Shown here in pieces: positions 6,770 through 12,708 of a stretch of 64,000 nt of DNA; position 1 is the first letter of the stretch, and every line of letters begins with the position of its first letter. Under the pieces are notes generated by a model, which had not been told where the DNA came from, searched no databases, and was given only the letters and a program-made list of their open reading frames with translations. The DNA is from JAIOSF01 sp047159865 (GTDB taxonomy: Bacteria > Campylobacterota > Campylobacteria > Campylobacterales > Arcobacteraceae), in NCBI RefSeq assembly GCF_047159865.1, contig NZ_AP038804.1, forward strand, positions 496,001 to 560,000. The letters are read 5' to 3'. Both the position numbers and the translations under genes were made by a program.

Positions 6770-7039
6770 ATGGAAAAATTATCAAAAAACAAAATTGCTT
6801 ACAGAGCAATATTTTTTAAACAAGACGAAACTATAGATGTTCAAAAAACTGAAAGGTTTGATGAATTAATTGAAGCAAAACAATTAGGAACTATTGAATG
6901 TAATGAGCTTAATAGTTTAGCTTCTGAACTTGGTGGTAGCTTTTACTTAGATGATTTAAGAAATGAGGTATTAGACCTTGTTGAGTATCATCAAAATCAA
7001 ATAAGAATCATTAATGGTATTGGTTACGAATATGATTAA
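6770..7039 (+). CDS. Hypothetical protein of the small-gene array
   Basis: An 89-residue acidic soluble protein, not recognised. It begins with a beta-like stretch KIAYRAIFFKQDETIDV and continues with helices around FDELIEAKQ and NELNSLASELGG. The leader ACAAAGGAGAATAACATG is shared almost base for base with the gene at 7953, so the two have homologous 5' leaders though their proteins are unrelated. It overlaps the next gene by eight bases. Confidence 0.7.
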   Translation: MEKLSKNKIAYRAIFFKQDETIDVQKTERFDELIEAKQLGTIECNELNSLASELGGSFYLDDLRNEVLDLVEYHQNQIRIINGIGYEYD

Positions 7040-7238
7040 AATTAAAGACATTAAAGTTTGTGAATACACTTCTTTATCACAACAGTCTTTATCAAGAATC
7101 AAGAAAGAAGAAACACAAGGTAAGCACAAAAGATACAGTCTTTTAAAAAGAGCTGTATGTTTAGAGATGCTTGAAATAACAGATGACGATTTACTATTAC
7201 TAGTAGATTTAAAAAATAGATTTAACAAAGAGCAATAA
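7032..7238 (+). CDS. Small basic protein, possible helix-turn-helix
   Basis: The ATG at 7032 gives a 68-residue protein beginning MIKIKDIKVCEYTSLS; a start at 7014 would add six residues. Residues 12-45 (TSLSQQSLSRIKKEE, then KRYSLLKRAVCLEML) have the pattern of a short helix-turn-helix of a phage-like regulator. It overlaps the upstream gene, which implies coupling. Its stop codon lies inside the first stem of double-hairpin copy C, so termination of translation would open that stem. The DNA-binding role is a guess from pattern. Confidence 0.6.
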   Translation: MIKIKDIKVCEYTSLSQQSLSRIKKEETQGKHKRYSLLKRAVCLEMLEITDDDLLLLVDLKNRFNKEQ

Positions 7239-7280
7239 AAGCAGTATTGCTCTTGATTAAGTTTATTAAAAACGAAACTA
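7228..7280 (+). ncRNA. Double-hairpin intergenic module, copy C
   Basis: The stem AGAGCAAT/ATTGCTCT contains the stop codon of the upstream gene in its 5' half. It is followed by GATTAAG and a second stem AGTTT/AAACT. It lacks the ATTTATCGA lead but keeps ATTAAGTTTAT and the AAAGGAG leader. Confidence 0.5.
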
Positions 7281-7302
7281 AAAAATATGAAAGGAGAATA
7301 TT

Positions 7303-7872
7303 ATGAAAACTATAAAAGAGAAAATATCTTTTAAGATATACAAGAAAGGAAGAAAATGGATTCAATGTTTCATCAATTATAAGATTGATGGAAAAGAGTA
7401 TTCACATCAAGGTAAAGTTCTTATGAATGACTTTCTAAAAACAAAAAATGTTGGAGAGTGGATTAACAATCTACCAGCAACAATTGAAGGAATTGAAAAC
7501 AACTTTTCTGCTAAATACAGAATTGATTATGTAGCTACTCCAATAGAGTCTGATAATGAAGAAGCAATTTTTCATTTTGGAAAATATAAGTTTGAGAATA
7601 TTTCAAAAGTTGCAGAGAAAGATTTAAACTATTTAATCTACATGCAACATAAAGTTGAAGGAACTGTTAAACAAGAAATTGAAAATGTTCTTTCTAACTA
7701 CAAAATAGTTGAGAAAGCTGAAGACATTTATCACTATGGTTTTGATGTAAGAAGAAACCAACATATAAATTCAAATCCAAAAATTTTTGAAGGTTATGAG
7801 CTGGTACTTCAAGAAAGCTTTGATGACCAAGATGGCTTTTTAGTTCAAAGGGATATTTATAAAAAAATATAA
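7303..7872 (+). CDS. Hypothetical protein of the small-gene array
   Basis: A 189-residue soluble protein, the largest of this array. No family is recognised. The N-terminal part is basic and beta-rich (KISFKIYKKGRKWIQCFINY, KIDGKEYSHQGKVLM), the middle has FHFGKYKFENISKVAEKDLN and a helix LIYMQHKVEGTVKQ. A structural resemblance to the N-terminal arm-binding domain of integrases can be imagined, but no catalytic domain follows. Ribosome site AAAGGAG. Double-hairpin modules stand on both sides. Confidence 0.7.
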   Translation: MKTIKEKISFKIYKKGRKWIQCFINYKIDGKEYSHQGKVLMNDFLKTKNVGEWINNLPATIEGIENNFSAKYRIDYVATPIESDNEEAIFHFGKYKFENISKVAEKDLNYLIYMQHKVEGTVKQEIENVLSNYKIVEKAEDIYHYGFDVRRNQHINSNPKIFEGYELVLQESFDDQDGFLVQRDIYKKI

Positions 7873-7922
7873 ATTTATCGAGCTACTTTTTTTAAAGTAG
7901 TTCTATTAAGTTTATACAACTT
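7873..7922 (+). ncRNA. Double-hairpin intergenic module, copy D
   Basis: Directly after the stop codon: ATTTATC, stem GAGCTACTTT-TTTT-AAAGTAGTTC, linker TATT, stem AAGTT-TATAC-AACTT. The closest relative is copy B in the conserved flanks, while the stem sequences are different. Confidence 0.65.
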
Positions 7923-7952
7923 AAAAAAATAAAAAAAACAAAGGAGAATAAC

Positions 7953-8261
7953 ATGAATAAAATTTTAACAAATAGAGCTAAAAACTTAATACAACTTTTA
8001 ACAGAGAACAATGTAAGAACAACTACTTATCTTAATTTATACCAAGACGAAATTTTTTTTGATACGGACTTAATTAATTGGAATTGTAAATATCTTTCAA
8101 TCTCTTCAATTCATAAAGAATATTTAGAAACATTAATTGAAGAAACTGGAGCTAAAATTATTAGAGATAATAACCTACAAGCAATTATTTTTCTTGGAGA
8201 AGATTTAACATCAAAAGATACTACTTTAACTATTGATGAAATAAAAGAAATCTTTTCTTGA
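7953..8261 (+). CDS. Hypothetical protein of the small-gene array
   Basis: A 102-residue soluble protein of unknown family. It has helix-strand alternation (NLIQLLTENNVRTTTYLNLY, ETLIEETGAKIIRDNNLQAI, then FLGEDLTS) and an acidic C-terminal helix TIDEIKEIFS. Strong ribosome site AAAGGAG with a leader nearly identical to that at 6770. It is followed not by a double-hairpin module but by a different hairpin and a four-codon ORF. Confidence 0.7.
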   Translation: MNKILTNRAKNLIQLLTENNVRTTTYLNLYQDEIFFDTDLINWNCKYLSISSIHKEYLETLIEETGAKIIRDNNLQAIIFLGEDLTSKDTTLTIDEIKEIFS

Positions 8262-8291
8262 ACAGAAACTAAAAAATCCTTCTATAACAAT

Positions 8292-8350
8292 AGGTAGCTT
8301 CTCATAGCTACTCAAATTTTTACTAGGAGAAATAAATGTTAATAACATAA
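8292..8350 (+). other. Degenerate slot: hairpin, ribosome site, four-codon ORF
   Basis: A hairpin GTAGCT-TCTCAT-AGCTAC is followed by TAGGAGAAATAA and ATG TTA ATA ACA TAA (8336-8350). The stop codon abuts double-hairpin copy E exactly as full genes abut copies A and D. It may be a leader peptide for the gene at 8441 or the remains of a gene lost from this slot. Confidence 0.4.
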
Positions 8351-8406
8351 ATTTATAGAGAACTCTTTTTTAATTAAAAGAGTTTTTTATTAAGTTTATA
8401 AAACTT
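8351..8406 (+). ncRNA. Double-hairpin intergenic module, copy E
   Basis: ATTTATAGAG, stem AACTCTTTT-(TTAATT)-AAAAGAGTT, linker TTTATT, stem AAGTTT-ATA-AAACTT. It starts at the stop codon of the four-codon ORF and ends 35 bases before the gene at 8441. Confidence 0.6.
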
Positions 8407-8440
8407 AAAAAATACAAAAAAGACAAAGGAGGATTTAATC

Positions 8441-8878
8441 ATGTCTATAAACAGAAAATTACTAAAAGATGTAATGACATCAAAAGGTTATGACAAAGAA
8501 CAAGAAATTGTTTTATCAGGTGTAGTTATCTTAGCTGAAGATGAATACAAAAAAGAAGAAGAAAAAGCTCTTGCTTCTCTAAATAAAAGAAGAGATGCTT
8601 TTTTAGAAAAATGTAAAAAAGAAGAATCTGAAATTAAAGAAAAAACAATTTCAAAACTGATTGAGAAAAAAGCTAAACTTTTAAGCATTTCTCCAAAAGC
8701 GAAAAAAGTGGTTTCTGAAAAAACAGAAGATGATGAATTAAGTTTAAGAGATAGACTTTTACAAAAGAATCCAAAGTTAAATAATACATCGTCTCAGAAT
8801 CAACCAAAAGAGTCAAGTGATACAAATGTATCAGAAAACAAAAATGAAGGATATAAGCCATCATTTTTCAACAAATAA
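8441..8878 (+). CDS. Hypothetical coiled-coil protein of the small-gene array
   Basis: A 145-residue, highly charged protein. Residues 35-85 are a Lys/Glu coiled coil (EYKKEEEKALASLNKRRD and similar), and the C-terminal third is disordered and polar (Ser, Asn, Gln, Pro), ending PSFFNK. Ribosome site AAAGGAGG. A small membrane protein gene follows after 18 bases. Its composition resembles plasmid mobilisation or partition helpers, but the family is not recognised. Confidence 0.65.
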   Translation: MSINRKLLKDVMTSKGYDKEQEIVLSGVVILAEDEYKKEEEKALASLNKRRDAFLEKCKKEESEIKEKTISKLIEKKAKLLSISPKAKKVVSEKTEDDELSLRDRLLQKNPKLNNTSSQNQPKESSDTNVSENKNEGYKPSFFNK

Positions 8879-8896
8879 AATAAGAGGTAATGAATT

Positions 8897-9112
8897 ATGT
8901 TTAAAACAATTGGAATAATTTTAATGACAATTGGTATTCTTATACCAGCAAGTCTTGGCGAAAACTTACCATCATTTTTACAAAGTGATTTAGTTTTCTT
9001 TTCAGCTTTAGTTTTATTTATTATTTTAGTTTTTACTTTTCAAACTAATCTAAAAAATAACAATCCAAAAATTGTAGAAAATGCAAACTCTAAAGTTCCA
9101 ACTTTTCTATAA
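8897..9112 (+). CDS. Small membrane protein, two segments
   Basis: A 71-residue protein with two hydrophobic segments (about residues 4-18 and 28-47) separated by ENLPSFLQSD, and a polar C-terminal tail. The ribosome site AAGAGG precedes the ATG by nine bases. Last gene of the array; the hairpin at 9132-9168 follows. Not recognised. Confidence 0.6.
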   Translation: MFKTIGIILMTIGILIPASLGENLPSFLQSDLVFFSALVLFIILVFTFQTNLKNNNPKIVENANSKVPTFL

Positions 9113-9131
9113 TCAACTTACTAAAAATTAA

Positions 9132-9168
9132 AGAATCCATTTTTTATAATTTACTAAAATTGGATTCT
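9132..9168 (+). terminator. Hairpin at the end of the small-gene array
   Basis: AGAATCCA and TGGATTCT frame an AT-rich loop of 21 bases. It follows the last gene of the array by 20 bases. No strong T-run follows, so termination is only probable. Confidence 0.4.
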
Positions 9169-9286
9169 ACAAAACTACGAAATCTCACTTATATAAAATC
9201 ACAATTTTAATTAATCTTAATTCTTAAAAATATATCAATAAGACTTTTAACTTTTTGCAAAGTATCAATACTCTTATTTCTATTTT

Positions 9287-9335
9287 TAAGCGAAGCGATG
9301 CCTGTATGAAATCCATGTAAATGGATTGAGACATC
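9287..9335 (+). repeat. Structured GATGCCTG motif, copy 2
   Basis: TAAGCGAAGCGATGCCTG is identical to copy 1 over 18 bases. The following hairpin is AATCCAT-GTAA-ATGGATT, different from copy 1 yet fully paired, then GAGACATC. GATG and CATC can close an outer stem here. Confidence 0.6.
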
Positions 9336-9421
9336 TTAAACTAATCTGACCTATTTTATAGGACAGATAAAAAGGGGTAGGGATATATATTAGTATTATT
9401 GAGGGCAGGATAAGCAAGACC

Positions 9422-9602
9422 CCAGAAGGGTTCTATTTTTCTGGCAGAGCCTGTTGTAATGGGGGTTTTATGGTGGTCTTTTGGTGGTCATTTTGCGAAA
9501 AAGTAGGCTTTTAAAGCCCCTTTTTTAAGCAAAAACACCTAAATATCGAGCTTACAGAGATTTTCGGGTGGTCTCTTTGGTGGTCTTAACTCCCAAAAAA
9601 AC
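9422..9602 (+). other. Probable oriT region upstream of the mob genes
   Basis: This GC-richer, gene-free stretch precedes the mobilisation genes, the usual place of an origin of transfer. It holds the inverted repeat CCAGAA/TTCTGG (9422-9444), four TGGTGGTC-type repeats in two pairs (9471, 9483, 9568, 9579 approximately), a GGCTTT-T-AAAGCC hairpin with CCTTTTTT (9506-9526, possibly a terminator) and GCTTACAGAGATT at 9550, also present near oriV at 4902. The nick site cannot be placed. The 9113-9681 stretch has no other gene. Confidence 0.5.
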
Positions 9603-9681
9603 ATTTTTCCTTAAAAACTCTATATACTATATTATACCCAAAATTGGGGCAAAAAAATCTACAAAGGAGGTAACAAATATC

Positions 9682-10080
9682 ATGATGAAAAAACTAAAAC
9701 TAAGTGTCGAGCAAGACAGATATGATAAGATTCAAGAGCTTGATAAGATGTTAGGAAATGGGAATATTTCTTTAACATTTAGAACAATTCTTGACAGAGG
9801 TTTAGAGAATTTTGATACAGCAATTCTTTTAAAAGAATCTAATGATTCAAGCAATTCTCAATTAAGAAATGACTTTAAAAATCTTGAAAAAGATTATAAA
9901 AATCAGTCAAATAGGTTAGCAAAACTTGAAGTAAAAAACTTAACAGAGTCAGTTGTTCAAACAAATCTGATTAAGCATTTTGTGAAGTTCGGAAGTCTTA
10001 CAGATGAAGACATCGAAAGGATAGAAAAAGCTTCTAAAAGAGAATTATTTCAAGAGCTAAATAGTAAAAAAGAGGACTAA
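9682..10080 (+). CDS. Relaxosome accessory protein, MobC-like
   Basis: The ATG at 9682 is preferred because AAAGGAGG lies 12 bases before it; an upstream in-frame start at 9568 would run through the oriT repeats without a ribosome site. The 132-residue product starts MMKKLKLSVEQDRYDKIQEL, a ribbon-helix-helix-like beginning, followed by LTFRTILDRGLENF and a coiled coil (residues 60-95). Small DNA-binding proteins of this layout sit beside relaxase genes and bind oriT. It ends four bases before the relaxase. The role comes from context and the N-terminal pattern. Confidence 0.6.
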   Translation: MMKKLKLSVEQDRYDKIQELDKMLGNGNISLTFRTILDRGLENFDTAILLKESNDSSNSQLRNDFKNLEKDYKNQSNRLAKLEVKNLTESVVQTNLIKHFVKFGSLTDEDIERIEKASKRELFQELNSKKED

Positions 10081-10084
10081 TATT

Positions 10085-12169
10085 ATGAAACAGTTCTCTA
10101 AATTAAATAATAACTTTAACGAAGAAAAAGTCCAAAAGCTTAAACTAAAACTTTCTAAGAATAACTCACTTTCTTCTAATAAATCAGCATCAAGTAATTC
10201 TAATAGTTCTATCAAAGTATCCAAAGGAAACAGAGGAATTACAATAGATAATAAGACTGTAATCTTTAATACCAGATATGAAGAATCTGGAAGATTTAAC
10301 AAGAGATTAGACAAGACAGCCAATAACAAAGATATTGGTCAAAGAGCGAAAGCAGCTATCAAATATCAGGACAGAGAGACTGAATTAGAAGCTGAAAATG
10401 AACTCGAAATTGGAGAATCTTTAGATAAAGATATGAGTCATTCTTATGATTTAGAAAAACAATTATCCAAAGAAGATATTAAACAAATTAATAGCGATTT
10501 AGATAAAGGTGTTCCAGCAATGAGAACTTCAGTTCTTTCATTAGGTCAAGATAAAAACTTATCTGAAAAAGAAGAATTAGCTGTTATTCAGAAATCAATT
10601 TCTGAGCATAATTCTAAATATAATAAGAGTGTTAAAACAGTAATTACACAACATAAAGATACAAATAACAGACATGCTCATATAGTTCAATATGGCTCTA
10701 AAGATGACATCAAAATGTCAAAAGAACAAACTGAAAACTTCAAACTTAGAGTTGCTATCAACACTAAAAAAGAATTAGATAGAAAAGGTATTTCACATAA
10801 ACTTGATAAAGAGATTGACTTAATTCTTGATAAGCAAGAAAAGCTCTTACAAGTAGAAAATACACTTGATAAATTACAAGATAAAGTAAAAGAACTAAGC
10901 CAAGAAAGACTTAATTCTATTGATAAAGAAACTGATAAAATTGTTGATAAATTAGAGTTATCACAAGACCAATTAGATGCAATTAAAAACTATGAAAAAG
11001 CATCTGGTTATAAACAGTTCCTAGAAAAACAAGATAAACCAGACCCAGCTAAAATTGCAAAGGCTGAACAATGGAAAGAATCTATCAAATCAAAAATGGA
11101 TGAAAAAACAATTGATAAACATACACAGTTAAAGCAAGAGCTGGATAAGTTTAATCAATCTAAAGAATTCAAAGACATTAATGATAAATTTAAAAATGAC
11201 ATCAAAGAAGCACATAGAGAATCTACTAAAGAATTAAGAGAATTATCTAAAAAATATGAACCTAATTTGTTCAAAAAAGGAGATAAACAACACTCTGAAT
11301 TTTTAAGTAAATCAGCTTCAAGATTAGAAAAAAGAACTAACAATATTGATAACAAGAAGTTTAAAAAAGTATCTTTAGATTCTGTTTTAAATAAAGCTGA
11401 AGCATCTGAAAGAGAGACAGCAAAAGATATTGTTAGTGATATACAAAAAGATATTAAACAAATGTCAAAAGAGATGACCAAAGAAGCATCGAGAGATAAA
11501 TCTGAGTCTTATAACGATAAGAAAGGTGGTTTATTTTTAGAGAATGATAAAGTCTCTAAAAGTGATGCAGATGAAATAAAACAAACATTAAATAGCATTG
11601 ATAATAAAAGAGAATCTGAAAAGAATATGTATAAAGTTGCTAATTCTACTGACTTAGAAGAGAAGCTAAATCAGTCTGTTTCTAAAAGACAAAAATACTC
11701 TAAAAATCAGCAATCAGCTGAATTTAGAGAAGCACAAACTTCTTTCTTTAATATACAAGCAGTTATGAGAGATGAAGTAAATTTAGAAAAAGTAAATAGC
11801 TATGTTGAACATGCTGTTTCAACCAGTAGAATGACAGAAGAAAATGGTAAAAGGTTCTTATCAAATGCTGAAACACATGCAAAAGAACTTGAAAAAGCTG
11901 GAATTTTAAAGCATCAAGGAGATGGTAAATTTAAATTCACAGATGAAAGAAGTAAAGAAATTCTGTATGACAATCATGACAAATCTATTAATAAAATATC
12001 TTCTATTAATAAGAGTGATTTAAAAGAATTTAAGAAAGAAAGAGACATCTATAAGAAGACAAATAGCACTAAGGACTTAAAGAGACTTCAAAAAGAAGTT
12101 AAGAACAAAAAGAGCAAAGAGAAAGAGCTTAAAAAGAATATAGATTTTAGAAATCAATATCTAAAATAA
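10085..12169 (+). CDS. Relaxase (conjugative mobilisation protein)
   Basis: A 694-residue protein whose N-terminal third carries the metal-binding relaxase signature ITQHKDTNNRHAHIV, with His190, Asp192, Asn195, His197 and His199 (H-x-D-x2-N-x-H-x-H). This motif cuts and holds one oriT strand in mobilisable plasmids. QRAKAAIKYQDRE near residues 86-98 resembles the segment that in related relaxases lies near the active site, and Tyr94 is a candidate nucleophile. The remaining 450 residues are Lys/Glu/Asp-rich coiled coil with no primase or helicase motif. It follows the accessory gene directly. The MOB class is not settled. Confidence 0.8.
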   Translation: MKQFSKLNNNFNEEKVQKLKLKLSKNNSLSSNKSASSNSNSSIKVSKGNRGITIDNKTVIFNTRYEESGRFNKRLDKTANNKDIGQRAKAAIKYQDRETELEAENELEIGESLDKDMSHSYDLEKQLSKEDIKQINSDLDKGVPAMRTSVLSLGQDKNLSEKEELAVIQKSISEHNSKYNKSVKTVITQHKDTNNRHAHIVQYGSKDDIKMSKEQTENFKLRVAINTKKELDRKGISHKLDKEIDLILDKQEKLLQVENTLDKLQDKVKELSQERLNSIDKETDKIVDKLELSQDQLDAIKNYEKASGYKQFLEKQDKPDPAKIAKAEQWKESIKSKMDEKTIDKHTQLKQELDKFNQSKEFKDINDKFKNDIKEAHRESTKELRELSKKYEPNLFKKGDKQHSEFLSKSASRLEKRTNNIDNKKFKKVSLDSVLNKAEASERETAKDIVSDIQKDIKQMSKEMTKEASRDKSESYNDKKGGLFLENDKVSKSDADEIKQTLNSIDNKRESEKNMYKVANSTDLEEKLNQSVSKRQKYSKNQQSAEFREAQTSFFNIQAVMRDEVNLEKVNSYVEHAVSTSRMTEENGKRFLSNAETHAKELEKAGILKHQGDGKFKFTDERSKEILYDNHDKSINKISSINKSDLKEFKKERDIYKKTNSTKDLKRLQKEVKNKKSKEKELKKNIDFRNQYLK

Positions 12170-12176
12170 AGTTTAG

Positions 12177-12222
12177 AGAGATAAATCAAGAGACTGTTTA
12201 TCTCTTTCAAAACACAAGTCTC
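12177..12222 (+). promoter_or_regulatory. Possible pseudoknot between relaxase and membrane gene
   Basis: Stem AGAGATAAA/TTTATCTCT (12177-12205) has a loop containing GAGACT, which can pair with AGTCTC at 12217-12222. This H-type pseudoknot would end 11 bases before the AAAGGAG ribosome site of the next gene. It may tune translation downstream, or the simple stem may be an intergenic attenuator. Confidence 0.4.
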
Positions 12223-12246
12223 AATTTCAAACGAAAGGAGAAGATT

Positions 12247-12693
12247 ATGAAGAATAACACAATTGCAAACACATCATTAACATTACTATTTATGTTTATT
12301 ATATATGTATCTATATTGCTTACAAGCAATACATATAATGCTCAAACATTAATGGTATTTGGTCTAATTTCAGTATTAGGAATTATCATTTTTACAAGCT
12401 CTTTTGTTTATTTTAAGTTCATATTAAAAGATGAATTATTTACAAAAGAACAAGCTAATGAAGATGAAATAAAACATTTCTTTGAAGATAAGAAAGAAGA
12501 ATTTACATCTGAGATTGTTAATACAGAACCAGTTGAATCAGTTCCAGTTCAAACTGAAACTAAACCAGAAGAAAACAACAAAAAAAGACCAGCTAATATC
12601 TTAACTGAAGACCCAGCTGATGCTCTTGCAAAAGCATTAGCAGCAATTCATTCTGTAAATCAAAATGACTCTGATATTAAGAGAGAATTTTAA
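12247..12693 (+). CDS. Membrane protein next to the coupling protein
   Basis: A 148-residue protein with two transmembrane helices at about residues 9-26 and 33-57, followed by a cytoplasmic tail that is acidic and proline-rich in the middle (EPVESVPVQTETKPEE) and helical at the end (DPADALAKALAAIHSV). The gene lies between relaxase and coupling protein, with 15 bases to the latter, so a helper of the coupling protein is likely. Family not recognised. Ribosome site AAAGGAG. Confidence 0.65.
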   Translation: MKNNTIANTSLTLLFMFIIYVSILLTSNTYNAQTLMVFGLISVLGIIIFTSSFVYFKFILKDELFTKEQANEDEIKHFFEDKKEEFTSEIVNTEPVESVPVQTETKPEENNKKRPANILTEDPADALAKALAAIHSVNQNDSDIKREF

Positions 12694-12708
12694 TTTGAGG
12701 GTATTATC

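Noticed and set aside
7303..7872. Integrase for the element
   Set aside because: The start resembles an arm-binding domain, but the R-H-x-x-R-Y catalytic residues are absent and the protein is only 189 residues.
6192..8406. Double-hairpin modules as classical integron attC sites
   Set aside because: They have no GTTRRRY core sites and no integron integrase is visible; the hairpin layout is different. A cassette-like role remains possible but not of the known integron type.
6192..8406. Double hairpins as ordinary Rho-independent terminators
   Set aside because: The first stem is not followed by a T-run and the second is followed by A-rich sequence, so they would not terminate rightward transcription.
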